A stretch of 64,000 nucleotides of DNA, taken from NCBI GenBank assembly GCA_965277355.1, contig CBDICN010000002.1, positions 1,798,001-1,862,000 on the forward strand. Direction: 5' to 3'. The DNA is from RH-AL1 sp965277355. Its GTDB lineage: Bacteria; Pseudomonadota; Alphaproteobacteria; Rhizobiales; Beijerinckiaceae. The notes beneath the pieces were generated by a model, which saw nothing but the letters and a program-made list of their open reading frames with translations, was not told the DNA's origin and ran no database searches. Of the stretch, positions 1-7,814 are shown piece by piece. Every line of letters starts with the position of its first letter. The stretch's first letter is position 1. A program made the translations under genes and the position numbers.

Positions 1-123
1 CTTGCGCAGGCCGGCGAGCGTGCTGTCGACGTGCCGCGCCAGCTCCTGCAGATGGCCTTCCTCGCCCTCGCCGCAGGCCATGCGGTAGGTCCGCCCGGCG
101 ATGACGACCGCTACGGTCGCCAT
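1..123 (-). CDS. zapA: Cell division protein ZapA, 5' part only
   Basis: ZapA is a small cytoplasmic protein that cross-links FtsZ filaments at the division ring. Only the first 41 codons lie in the window; the gene runs off the left edge. The visible N-terminus carries the family pattern of a short beta strand, then GRTYRMACGEGEE and an HLQELARHVD helix start. The ATG at 123 directly follows the stop of the DUF4164 gene, so the two are almost certainly cotranscribed, the usual Rhizobiales arrangement. The rest of the protein cannot be judged. Confidence 0.85.
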   Translation of the reverse strand, partial: MATVAVVIAGRTYRMACGEGEEGHLQELARHVDSTLAGLRK

Positions 124-438
124 CTAGTGGCGCTCGCCTTCGAGCGGCGGCGAGGCTTCCGGCTCGGCCAGGATCAGCAGGGCACGCAATGTCGCGCCGG
201 CTCGGCCGAGGCGTTCGGCGACGCGGTCGTTCGCCTCTTCCAGCGCGTGCTTGCGGGCCATCGTCGAGTCGAGTTCGTGAGCAAGCCGACCGCGGTCGTC
301 CTGCATGACGGCGAGCGTATCCTCGAGGTCGCGCTTATCCGCGCCGGTACGGCCGAACCGCTCGGCGGACGCCTCGAGCTGGTCGAGCGCCGACTCAAGG
401 CGTTTCAGCGCGGCTTCGAGACGGGCGGGGCGGGCCAT
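124..438 (-). CDS. DUF4164 family coiled-coil protein
   Basis: A 104-residue protein of unknown function, predicted to be mostly a single long alpha-helical coiled coil (alternating Leu/Ala/Glu, for example LEAALKRLESALDQLEASAE near the N-terminus). The ATG at 438 is preferred over a longer reading because the family begins at MARPARLE. Its stop abuts the zapA start codon, so translational coupling with zapA is likely. A role beside ZapA in division is inferred from this constant neighbourhood only. The intergenic region behind it is shared with the divergent gap gene. Confidence 0.75.
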   Translation of the reverse strand: MARPARLEAALKRLESALDQLEASAERFGRTGADKRDLEDTLAVMQDDRGRLAHELDSTMARKHALEEANDRVAERLGRAGATLRALLILAEPEASPPLEGERH

Positions 439-797
439 GGCGGACGCAACTCGAATCTGGGCGCACAGGGTGGGGATCAATGGCGTCTTCGTCAATTCCG
501 CCGCCGCGTCCCTCACAGGAAAGCGCATCGCGGCGCAAGGCGGCTCGCACGACTTGCCTCTCTTCGTCTCGTGCTTCGAACGTCCGGACGCTTGCGTTGA
601 CAGAGGGAGGCGAGGTGTTAGTTAGGGCGCCGCTCTCCGCCTTTTCGGCGGTTTGGGACCCGCCGTTCGCGCGGGCGGTCTTGCCTGGCGTGCTTATGTA
701 GCCTGCGGCCTCATGTGAGATCGTGTGGGCGTATTTGCGACGGCGCTCCTCGCGCGGCGTATTCCGCGATGACAATGTCGAACGGAGTTTGTGGATC
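439..797. other. Divergent intergenic region between DUF4164/zapA and gap
   Basis: About 360 bases separate two divergently read operons, and I see no credible gene here. Short open frames on both strands lack family resemblance. The region presumably holds both promoters. In many Rhizobiales this position is occupied by transketolase (tkt) upstream of gap; it is absent here. Confidence 0.5.
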
Positions 798-1805
798 ATG
801 GCCGTGCGGGTAGCGATCAACGGGTTCGGGCGGATCGGACGGAACGTCTTGCGCGCGATCGCGGAGTCGGGCCGCCAGGATGTCGAGGTCGTGGCGATCA
901 ACGATCTCGGTCCCGTCGAGACCAACGCGCACCTCCTGCGCTACGATTCGGTGCACGGCCGCTATCCGGGCACCGTCCGCGTCGAGGGCGACACCATCGA
1001 CATCGGCCGCGGACCGATCAAGGTGACGGCGATCCGCAATCCGGCCGAGCTGCCGCATCGCGACCTCGGCATCGAAATTGCGATGGAATGCACCGGCATC
1101 TTCACAGCCAAGGAGAAGGCCTCCGCCCACATCGTGGCCGGCGCGAAGCGCGTGCTGATCTCGGCGCCCGGCGACAACACCGACCTGACGGTGGTCTACG
1201 GCGTCAACGACGACAAGCTCACCAAGGACCACATCATCGTCTCGAACGCGTCGTGCACGACGAATTGCCTCGCGCCGATCGCCAAGGTGCTCAACGACGC
1301 GATCGGCATCGAAAAGGGGTTCATGACCACGATCCACTCGTACACCGGGGATCAGCCGACGCTCGATACGATGCACAAGGACCTCTACCGCGCCCGTGCC
1401 GCCGCACTCTCGATGATTCCGACGACGACCGGCGCCGCCAAAGCGGTCGGGCTCGTGCTGCCCGAGCTGGAGGGCAAACTGGATGGCTCCTCGATCCGCG
1501 TGCCGACACCCAACGTCTCCGTCGTCGACTTCAAGTTCCTTGCCAAGCGCGACACCGACGGGGCCGAGATCAAGGCCGCGATCAAGAGCGCCGCGGAGGG
1601 CAGGCTGAACGGCATTCTCGGCTATACCGAGGACCCCAACGTCTCGATCGACTTCAACCACGACCCGCATTCGTCGATTGTCGCGATGGACCAGGTCAAG
1701 GTCACGCAGGGCAACCTCGTGCGCGTGCTCTCCTGGTACGACAACGAGTGGGGCTTCTCGAACCGGATGGCCGACGCCGCGGTGGCGATGGGCAGGCTGA
1801 TCTGA
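798..1805 (+). CDS. gap: Glyceraldehyde-3-phosphate dehydrogenase, type I
   Basis: Converts glyceraldehyde-3-phosphate, NAD(P)+ and phosphate to 1,3-bisphosphoglycerate in the cytoplasm (glycolysis, gluconeogenesis or Calvin cycle). The 335-residue length is standard. The N-terminus has the Rossmann motif INGFGRIGRN, and the catalytic cysteine sits in SNASCTTNCLAP (about residues 151-162). The C-terminus has WYDNEWGFSNRM. The ATG at 798 is chosen because it gives the canonical MAVRVAINGFGRIG start and follows an ACGGAG ribosome-binding site; a longer in-frame reading adds unrelated residues. The stop overlaps the start of pgk by one base (TGATG), so the two genes form a coupled operon. Confidence 0.97.
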   Translation: MAVRVAINGFGRIGRNVLRAIAESGRQDVEVVAINDLGPVETNAHLLRYDSVHGRYPGTVRVEGDTIDIGRGPIKVTAIRNPAELPHRDLGIEIAMECTGIFTAKEKASAHIVAGAKRVLISAPGDNTDLTVVYGVNDDKLTKDHIIVSNASCTTNCLAPIAKVLNDAIGIEKGFMTTIHSYTGDQPTLDTMHKDLYRARAAALSMIPTTTGAAKAVGLVLPELEGKLDGSSIRVPTPNVSVVDFKFLAKRDTDGAEIKAAIKSAAEGRLNGILGYTEDPNVSIDFNHDPHSSIVAMDQVKVTQGNLVRVLSWYDNEWGFSNRMADAAVAMGRLI

Positions 1806-3016
1806 TGGCCGATGCCGCCCGGGGCTTCCGCACGCTCGACGACGTCGACGTGCGGGGCAAGCGCGTGCTGGTGAGGCTCGACCTCAACGTGCCGATGGCG
1901 AAGGGCGTGGTGAGCGATGCGACCCGCATCGACCGCGTCCTGCCGACGCTGACCGAGCTTTGCGGCAACGGCGCCAAGGTCGTGGTGCTCTCGCATTTCG
2001 GCCGCCCTGACGGCGCCCCGGACGCCAGATACTCGCTCGAGCCGCTTGCGGCGGCGCTGGGCGAGGCGCTCGGCCGCCCGGTCGCCTTTGCCCGCGACTG
2101 CATCGGAGCGCAGGCCCGGGGCGCCATCGACCGCCTCCGCGAGGGCGACGTCGTCCTCCTCGAGAACGTCCGTTTTCATGAAGGCGAGACCAACAACGAC
2201 CCGGCTTTCGTGACCGAGGTCGCCGCGCTTGGCGAGCTCTACGTCAACGACGCGTTCTCTGCCGCCCATCGCGCCCATGCGACGACTGAAGGGCTTGCCA
2301 AGGCGCTCCCGGCCTTCGCCGGCCGCACGATGGAGGCGGAACTCAGATACCTGGACGCGGCGCTCTCCCATCCGGAGCGGCCGGTCGCCGCCATCGTCGG
2401 GGGCGCCAAAATTTCAACCAAGCTCGACCTCCTCGGCAATCTGGCCAATCGCGTCGATGTGCTGATCATCGGCGGCGGCATGGCCAACACCTTCCTGTTC
2501 GCGCAGGGCAAGGCTGTCGGGACCTCGCTCTGCGAGAAAGACATGGTCGACACGGCCCGCGCTATCATGGCGAGCGCGAAGGACAGCGGATGCGAAATCG
2601 TGCTGCCGGTCGACGCGGTGGTCGCGGCCAAGTTCGAGGCTGGCGCCCGCGACGACGTCGTCGCGATCGACGCGGTGCCCGCGGACAAGATGATCCTAGA
2701 TATCGGCCCAGCGACGATCGGGCGCATCGAGGCTGTGCTCCAGGGCGTGAAGACGCTGGTCTGGAACGGCCCGTTCGGCGCCTTCGAGATCAAGCCGTTC
2801 GATCGCGGCACGGTTCGCGTGGCGCAGGCCGCGGCCGCTTTGACCAAGGCCGGTAAGCTCGTCACCGTCGCCGGCGGCGGAGATACGGTTTCGGCGCTGA
2901 ACGCCGCCGGCGTGTCGGACGATCTCACCTACCTTTCGACAGCCGGCGGCGCTTTCCTCGAGTGGCTCGAGGGCAAGTCGCTGCCGGGGGTCGAGGCGCT
3001 ACGCGTGACACGCTGA
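1805..3016 (+). CDS. pgk: Phosphoglycerate kinase
   Basis: Transfers phosphate from 1,3-bisphosphoglycerate to ADP, giving 3-phosphoglycerate and ATP. The 403 residues fit the family. Visible landmarks are RVLVRLDLNVPM near the N-terminus, VVLSHFGRPDG, LLENVRFHEGE, the ATP-site glycine-rich VAGGGDTVSAL, and the terminal STAGGAFLEWLEGK. The ATG lies inside the gap stop codon (TGATG), so translation is coupled to gap. The gene needs no alternative explanation. Confidence 0.97.
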   Translation: MADAARGFRTLDDVDVRGKRVLVRLDLNVPMAKGVVSDATRIDRVLPTLTELCGNGAKVVVLSHFGRPDGAPDARYSLEPLAAALGEALGRPVAFARDCIGAQARGAIDRLREGDVVLLENVRFHEGETNNDPAFVTEVAALGELYVNDAFSAAHRAHATTEGLAKALPAFAGRTMEAELRYLDAALSHPERPVAAIVGGAKISTKLDLLGNLANRVDVLIIGGGMANTFLFAQGKAVGTSLCEKDMVDTARAIMASAKDSGCEIVLPVDAVVAAKFEAGARDDVVAIDAVPADKMILDIGPATIGRIEAVLQGVKTLVWNGPFGAFEIKPFDRGTVRVAQAAAALTKAGKLVTVAGGGDTVSALNAAGVSDDLTYLSTAGGAFLEWLEGKSLPGVEALRVTR

Positions 3017-3079
3017 GCGGCGTCCCGGACGACGGGCCGTCGCAACCTTGAGTTTCGATCATCGGCTGGAGACGATCCC

Positions 3080-3424
3080 ATGGCTCGCACAATCTCGGTC
3101 GTCTACAAGCACGAACTTGGCGTCGAGCGGGTCAAGCAACTCGTCGACGACCAATTCAACAAGATCAAGGTCGACTATGTCGACAAGATCGGCAATGCCG
3201 AGCTGACGTGGGTCGGCGACACCGCCGAGGTCCAGACCGTCGTCCTTAATCAGAAGGCATCGGCCGAGGTGGCCTGCGCGGCGTCCGAAGTGGGGATCAA
3301 GATCCAACTACCATGGGTGGTGGCAGGCTTGTCCAGCATAATCGAGACGATGCTGCGCGCTCACGTCGGCGGCATCGACGCCAACAAGGAGGCGGCCAAG
3401 CTACCGCCGGCTGCGTCGCATTAG
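3080..3424 (+). CDS. Polyhydroxyalkanoic acid system family protein (first paralogue)
   Basis: A 114-residue protein resembling the PHA_gran_rgn family, small proteins often encoded near polyhydroxyalkanoate granule genes; the molecular role is not established. The core runs from YVDKIGNAELTWVGD through a beta-rich middle to IKIQLPWVVAGL. No signal peptide or membrane helix is evident. It is followed 72 bases later by a clear paralogue on the same strand, so this is a tandem duplication. The 63-base gap behind pgk allows read-through from the glycolytic operon or a separate promoter. Confidence 0.75.
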   Translation: MARTISVVYKHELGVERVKQLVDDQFNKIKVDYVDKIGNAELTWVGDTAEVQTVVLNQKASAEVACAASEVGIKIQLPWVVAGLSSIIETMLRAHVGGIDANKEAAKLPPAASH

Positions 3425-3496
3425 CCCTACGGCTTCGGTTCCGGCTCTTCCGGACGCGAGGGTGATACCTAAGTTAGGGGCGCCCGGAGAGAGCTT

Positions 3497-3823
3497 ATGT
3501 CCCGTTCCATAGTGATGTCCTTCCCGCACGATCTCGCCGTAGCCGACGCCAAAAAGCGGATCAACGAGCGGTTCGCGCTTCTGAAGAAACAATACGTCGA
3601 CAAGGTGGGGCAGGCTGAGATGGTTTGGGTGGGCGATGTCGCGCACCTTCGAGTGGCGGCGATCGGCCAGACGGCTACGGCGGAGATCGACGTCAAGGCC
3701 GCCGATATCCGCGTCGAGATCCACCTTCCTTGGCTGCTCGCGGCGATGGCCAACAAGGTCGAGAGTTTGCTGAAGAAGAACGCGCAGGAAACCTTGAAGA
3801 TCGGAACGACTAAGAAGGTATGA
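3497..3823 (+). CDS. Polyhydroxyalkanoic acid system family protein (second paralogue)
   Basis: A 108-residue paralogue of the preceding gene. Corresponding blocks are YVDKVGQAEMVWVGDV and VEIHLPWLLAAM, matching YVDKIGNAELTWVGD and IKIQLPWVVAGL. The C-terminus is lysine-rich (KVESLLKKNAQETLK), unlike the first copy, which ends in an Ala/Pro tail. A GGAGAG site lies just before the ATG. Function is unknown; a link to PHA granules is inferred from the family name only. It ends 48 bases from the convergent grpE. Confidence 0.72.
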   Translation: MSRSIVMSFPHDLAVADAKKRINERFALLKKQYVDKVGQAEMVWVGDVAHLRVAAIGQTATAEIDVKAADIRVEIHLPWLLAAMANKVESLLKKNAQETLKIGTTKKV

Positions 3824-3871
3824 TTGCCGTTGCGGCGTGGCTGTCAGCTGGCGGATCCGAAGCGTGCAGCC

Positions 3872-4486
3872 TTAATTGAAGCGGACGGCATCCGGCTTGG
3901 GGCCGCCGCGCGAGACGCCGACCTTCGCCGGGCGAAGGACGCGCTCACCGATTGCGTAGCCCTGTTCGACCACCCGCATGACCGTGCCCGAAGGCACGCT
4001 CTCGTCGGGGATCTCGAATAGTGCTTCGTGCATGTTCGGATCGAAGCGCTTCCCCATCGGCTCCAGCTTCTTCACGCCGAACCGCGCCAGCCTGGACACG
4101 AAATCCCGTTCGGTCAGCTCGATCCCCTCAATGAAGGAGATGACTGCCGGGTCGAGGCCTTCCCTAGCGATAGGCGGAAGCGCCTCGATCGCTCGGTTCA
4201 AGTTGTCGGCAAACGTCAGCATGTCGCGAGCGAAGGAGGTGACGCCGTAGGATTTGGCGTCCGCGACCTCACGCTCGGTGCGCCGCCGCAGGTTTTCCAT
4301 TTCAGCGAGCGCACGAAGCGAGCGATCCTTCAGCTCGACGTTTTCAGCATGCAGCGCTTCAAGCACCTTGAACGGATCGGGCTCGCCGCCACCGGCCTGG
4401 GTCTCGCCGGTCGACGCATTCGCGGGAGCTTCAACCTCGGGACCCCGGGCTACACCGTTACCCTGCTCGTGTTTTGAATCGTTCAT
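3872..4486 (-). CDS. grpE: Nucleotide exchange factor GrpE
   Basis: Releases ADP from DnaK in the DnaK-DnaJ-GrpE chaperone cycle (cytoplasm). The 204 residues comprise a disordered, acidic N-terminus of about 45 residues, a long coiled coil (AEMENLRRRTEREVADAKSY) and the C-terminal beta domain. That domain carries the hallmark MHEALFEIPDESVPSGTVMRV near residues 150-175, where VVEQGYAIGERVLRPAKVGVS is also conserved. The gene stands alone, convergent with the PHA-region genes. Heat-shock control by the RpoH encoded at about 22 kb would be expected, but I could not identify its promoter by eye. Confidence 0.95.
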   Translation of the reverse strand: MNDSKHEQGNGVARGPEVEAPANASTGETQAGGGEPDPFKVLEALHAENVELKDRSLRALAEMENLRRRTEREVADAKSYGVTSFARDMLTFADNLNRAIEALPPIAREGLDPAVISFIEGIELTERDFVSRLARFGVKKLEPMGKRFDPNMHEALFEIPDESVPSGTVMRVVEQGYAIGERVLRPAKVGVSRGGPKPDAVRFN

Positions 4487-4657
4487 GAGACCTTAGAGGA
4501 TTAGCGGACGTGCCTCATATCAGTTTGGCCGCTCCAAATAGCAAGCGCGTGCACTGATGGCATGCGTCTGCACCAAACTTTTCGCGGGTACGGGTGCGGT
4601 TCGCGGGAGCGTCTGGTAAGGCGTGGCTTTGGAGACGCTACGCAGGAAGGCACCGTC

Positions 4658-4864
4658 ATGAAAATTTCCGCCCGCAATCAGCTCAAGGGCACTGTCCTCG
4701 AGATCCGCAAGGGCGCGACGACCTCACACGTCGTCATCGAAGTGCAGGGCGCCAAGCTGTTCGCCTCGATCACCAACGAGGCGGTCACCGAACTCGGCAT
4801 CGAGAAGGGCAAACCCGCCATTGCGATCATCAAGGCCTCCGACGTCATGGTTGCCGTCGACTGA
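4658..4864 (+). CDS. Molbindin-type TOBE domain protein
   Basis: A 68-residue single-domain molybdate-binding protein (Mop/TOBE). The fold signature is visible from the start: ISARNQLKGTVLEIRKGATT, then HVVIEVQGAKLFASITNEAV and the closing DVMVAVD. Such molbindins oligomerise and buffer molybdate or tungstate in the cytoplasm. The ATG at 4658 is chosen because it follows an AGGAAGG ribosome-binding site at 4644-4650 and starts at the domain boundary; upstream codons of the frame have no family resemblance. No molybdenum cofactor or transport gene is nearby, so it appears to be a free-standing buffer protein. Confidence 0.85.
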   Translation: MKISARNQLKGTVLEIRKGATTSHVVIEVQGAKLFASITNEAVTELGIEKGKPAIAIIKASDVMVAVD

Positions 4865-4866
4865 GG

Positions 4867-5508
4867 TTAGGCGTTGGCATGCGGCGGAGCGCCTGTCACC
4901 CGCCGCACGGTCAGATTGAAGCGGCCGCCTTCCTCGAGCAGGCTCGACGATCCCCCGAGGAGGCGGTCGACGCCGTGGAAAGCGAGCCGCGCGGCACCGC
5001 CAAGAACGATCGCGTCGCCGGAAGCGAGCTTGAGGCTTCGTGTTGGGCCGCGCCGCTCTGTCCCGCCGAAGCGGAACACGCAGCTGTCGCCGAGTGACAG
5101 CGATAGCACCGGCGCATCGAGATCCGCTTCGTCGCGGTCTTGGTGAAGCCCCATGCGGGCGTCGGCGGCATAATAGTTGATGAGGCCGGCCTGAGGGCTC
5201 AACGGGTAGTTCGTTAAGGCCCGCCACGCGTCGAAGACGAGCAACGGCATCGCCGGCCAGGGGCGACGGGTCGCTGGATGAATCGGCGTGTAGCGGTAGC
5301 CGTCGCGATCGGCGATCCAACCGAGTTGACCGCAATTGCTCATGCGGACGCTTAATGGCGCGCCGCTGCGCGGCATCACCGGCCTGAACAGCGGGGCTTC
5401 CGCCAAGATGCGGCGAACGTCCCGGAGCAGGTGCGCCTGCTCCTCCTGGTTGAGATAGCCCGGAACGTAGATGAGCCCGGGCGCGATTTCGACGCTGGTC
5501 TTGCTCAG
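4867..5508 (-). CDS. alkB: AlkB-like 2-oxoglutarate/Fe(II)-dependent DNA dioxygenase
   Basis: Repairs alkylated bases (1-methyladenine, 3-methylcytosine) by oxidative demethylation. The iron ligands are seen in GLHQDRDE (H-x-D) and in the distal histidine of LAFHGVDR; the 2-oxoglutarate arginines lie in GGRFNLTVRRV. The region upstream of the TTG at 5406 still encodes family sequence (APGLIYVPGYLNQEEQ), so the true start must be further upstream. The frame is open back to an in-frame TGA and contains no ATG, GTG or suitable TTG there; a CTG at 5508 preceded by GGAG is the best start (213 residues). That CTG lies five bases after the stop of the response-regulator gene, suggesting reinitiation. 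Confidence 0.85.
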   Translation of the reverse strand: MSKTSVEIAPGLIYVPGYLNQEEQAHLLRDVRRILAEAPLFRPVMPRSGAPLSVRMSNCGQLGWIADRDGYRYTPIHPATRRPWPAMPLLVFDAWRALTNYPLSPQAGLINYYAADARMGLHQDRDEADLDAPVLSLSLGDSCVFRFGGTERRGPTRSLKLASGDAIVLGGAARLAFHGVDRLLGGSSSLLEEGGRFNLTVRRVTGAPPHANA

Positions 5509-5513
5509 AACCG

Positions 5514-6044
5514 CTATTTCTCCGGCAACTGCTCGAGCAAGGAGGCGAAAACGTCAGGCATCGTCTCGTTCGACGGCGCATCATAGGTCGCGTTCATTCC
5601 ACCGCGCACCCCGCCGACAGCGGGTTTGGTCGCAATCTGATCAACGAGGAGGTCCACTCGCGTCGCGCTCGCGTCGTGGGCGAGGTCCACTCGCTCGCCC
5701 GCGGCGACGGCTTCGACCGCCTTGATAAGCTCGGCCATCCGAACGCCCTTGGTGAGGACGGGGCAGGGCGCTGTTTCGGGCAATTCGGCGTGACCAGTAA
5801 GGATAGCCAGCTTGGCTTTCGGCCTCAGTTTGAGGATGTGGTTGGCGAGATCCACGCCCGACATGCCGGGCATCGTGTAGTCGATCAGCACGAGATCGTA
5901 ATCCTCGTTCTCGCGCAGAAGCTCTATCGCGGCCTCGGCACCGACGGCTGGCGTTACGAAATGCCCTACTTCCTCCAATTCGTCGGCAATGACGTGGCGG
6001 ACAAGTGGATCGTCGTCGACGAGCATGATCTCTAGATGTGGCAT
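5514..6044 (-). CDS. Single-domain response regulator with C-terminal extension
   Basis: A CheY-like receiver of about 120 residues followed by a tail of about 55 residues without a recognisable output domain (176 in total). Visible receiver residues are the acidic cluster VDDDP near residue 10, the phospho-acceptor aspartate in LVLIDYTMPGMSG, the conserved Thr in AILTGH and the Lys of VLTKG. The ATG at 6044 gives MPHLEIMLVDDDP; the longer reading adds an Arg-rich stretch foreign to the family. It precedes alkB with a five-base gap, so the two are cotranscribed. No kinase is adjacent on this strand. Confidence 0.8.
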   Translation of the reverse strand: MPHLEIMLVDDDPLVRHVIADELEEVGHFVTPAVGAEAAIELLRENEDYDLVLIDYTMPGMSGVDLANHILKLRPKAKLAILTGHAELPETAPCPVLTKGVRMAELIKAVEAVAAGERVDLAHDASATRVDLLVDQIATKPAVGGVRGGMNATYDAPSNETMPDVFASLLEQLPEK

Positions 6045-6180
6045 ACCGTAATCCTGGATGCGCCCGAGGCGCACTTCCCTGCATTCTGCTCCGATGCGCC
6101 GCCGGGGCAGTCTAACCGCAAGGAGTGACAACCAACCGCGTGCCGCGACGTTCCCAGCAAAAAGCGCGTTCGACGATCGA

Positions 6181-6834
6181 TTAGGGTGCAGCCCGATCGC
6201 GGGCTTTCTCGATGTCGGTCTCGAGAATGCGTTTGGCCGAGACCAGCGCGTCCTTGCCGAGGTCGTAGACGAGCGGCACGCCGGTGTGGATGTCGACCTT
6301 GGGGATCGAGTCGGCGTCGAGGTCGTCGAGCACCATCACCAGGGCACGCAAACTGTTGCCGTGCGCTGCAACCAGCACGCTCTCGCCGCGCAGAACGCAG
6401 GGCAGGATGGCTTGACAATAATAGGGCAGCACCCTCGCGACGGTGTCGCGTAGGCTCTCGCCGCCGGGCGGCGGCGTGTCGTAGGACCGGCGCCAGATCC
6501 TGACCTGCTCCTCGCCCCATTTGGCGCGCGCCTCGTCCTTGTTGAGGCCGGAGAGATCGCCGTAGCTGCGCTCGCGCAGAGCCCTGTGCGTGGTGGTGGA
6601 CAGGTTGGGTTGGCCGAGGGCGGCGAGCGCGGTGGTAAGGGTCTCCCGCGCCCGCGAAAGGTCCGAGACGAAGGCGCGGTCGAACTGGAAGCCGCCCTGT
6701 TTTAGCGCACGCCCCGCGGCCTTGGCCTCTTCATAGCCGAGCGGCGTCAAACCCGGATCGCGCCAGCCGGTGAAGAGGTTCTTCAGGTTCCATTCGCTCT
6801 GCCCATGGCGCAGCAGAACAAGTTTGCGATCCAT
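6181..6834 (-). CDS. gpmA: 2,3-bisphosphoglycerate-dependent phosphoglycerate mutase
   Basis: Interconverts 3- and 2-phosphoglycerate. The phosphohistidine motif LLRHGQSEWN is at residues 7-16, RERSYGDLSGLNK follows at about 87-99, and the second catalytic histidine is in VLVAAHGNSLRAL. The 217 residues match the short alphaproteobacterial form, which lacks part of the C-terminal tail of the E. coli enzyme. It lies 36 bases downstream of dapB on the same strand, consistent with one transcript. Confidence 0.95.
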   Translation of the reverse strand: MDRKLVLLRHGQSEWNLKNLFTGWRDPGLTPLGYEEAKAAGRALKQGGFQFDRAFVSDLSRARETLTTALAALGQPNLSTTTHRALRERSYGDLSGLNKDEARAKWGEEQVRIWRRSYDTPPPGGESLRDTVARVLPYYCQAILPCVLRGESVLVAAHGNSLRALVMVLDDLDADSIPKVDIHTGVPLVYDLGKDALVSAKRILETDIEKARDRAAP

Positions 6835-6870
6835 GCTGACGTCCTTCGCCGGAAATACCCCAAACCCTTA

Positions 6871-7683
6871 TCAGGCCGCCAGACCGACGACATCCGCCAT
6901 CGAGTAGAGGCCAGGCTTGCGCCCACGGGCCCACAGGGCGGCACGGATCGCGCCGCGGGCGAAGATCGCGCGGTCCTCGGCGCGGTGGGTGAGCTCGATG
7001 CGCTCGCTTTCCCCGGCGAAGACGACGGTATGATCACCAACAACGGTGCCGCCGCGCAGCGCGGCGAAGCCGATCGCGCCCGGGTCGCGCGGACCTGTCA
7101 CGCCGTCGCGGCCGCGCACCGCCCGTTCGGCAAGCGTCCCGCCGAGACCCTCGGCGGCGGCTTCGCCGAGCAGCAATGCGGTGCCGGACGGCGCATCGAC
7201 CTTCATGCGATGATGGATTTCGAGAATCTCGATATCGAAGCTCTCGCCGAGCGCCTTGGCCGCCTTGCGGGTGAGGGCGGCGAGCAGGTTGACGCCGAGG
7301 CTCATGTTACCGGACTTGACGATGGTGGCGTGGCGGGCGGCGGCATCGATCATCGCGAGATGGTCTGCCTCGAAGCCGGTCGTGCCGATCACGTGGACGA
7401 TGCGCGCCTGCGCGGCCAGTGCCGCCAGGGCGACGCTCGTCGTCGGCGTCGAAAAGTCGATGATGCCGTCTGCCTTGACGATGAGAGGCAGCGCATCCTC
7501 TGTAATGGCGATGCCGCGCCGCGGGCAGCCGGACAGGAGGCCGGCGTCCTCGCCGATCGCCGGGGAGCCGCTCTGCTCGAGCGCCCCGGCGACCGTCGCG
7601 CCGTCGGTCTCCTCGACGATGCGGATGATGGTACGCCCCATTCGCCCGGCGGCGCCCACGACCACGAGCCGCATGTCCGTCAT
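6871..7683 (-). CDS. dapB: 4-hydroxy-tetrahydrodipicolinate reductase
   Basis: NAD(P)H-dependent step of the diaminopimelate/lysine pathway. The 270 residues show the nucleotide-binding GAAGRMGRTI at the N-terminus, VIGTTGFE, the substrate-binding block EIHHRMKVDAPSGTAL and the C-terminal RAEDRAIFARGAI. The genes dapB and gpmA appear to be a two-gene operon. The start region is divergent from the CHASE3 kinase gene, with 131 bases between them. An internal ATG three codons in is an alternative start. Confidence 0.96.
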   Translation of the reverse strand: MTDMRLVVVGAAGRMGRTIIRIVEETDGATVAGALEQSGSPAIGEDAGLLSGCPRRGIAITEDALPLIVKADGIIDFSTPTTSVALAALAAQARIVHVIGTTGFEADHLAMIDAAARHATIVKSGNMSLGVNLLAALTRKAAKALGESFDIEILEIHHRMKVDAPSGTALLLGEAAAEGLGGTLAERAVRGRDGVTGPRDPGAIGFAALRGGTVVGDHTVVFAGESERIELTHRAEDRAIFARGAIRAALWARGRKPGLYSMADVVGLAA

Positions 7684-7814
7684 AGAAGTCCAGCCATCGT
7701 CGAACTCCCAATTGCCGTAGAGCGCTTGCCTATAAAGCGCTTCTTTGCTGTCGCAAAGCGTGCCAATCCCAGCGGATTCGCGCTAGCACTCGCAGCGGGG
7801 AGATTCCTGCGTCC

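Noticed and set aside
1805..3016. A gap-pgk fusion protein suggested by a longer open frame starting at 791
   Set aside because: The first third is an out-of-frame translation of gap; pgk begins at the overlapping ATG 1805.
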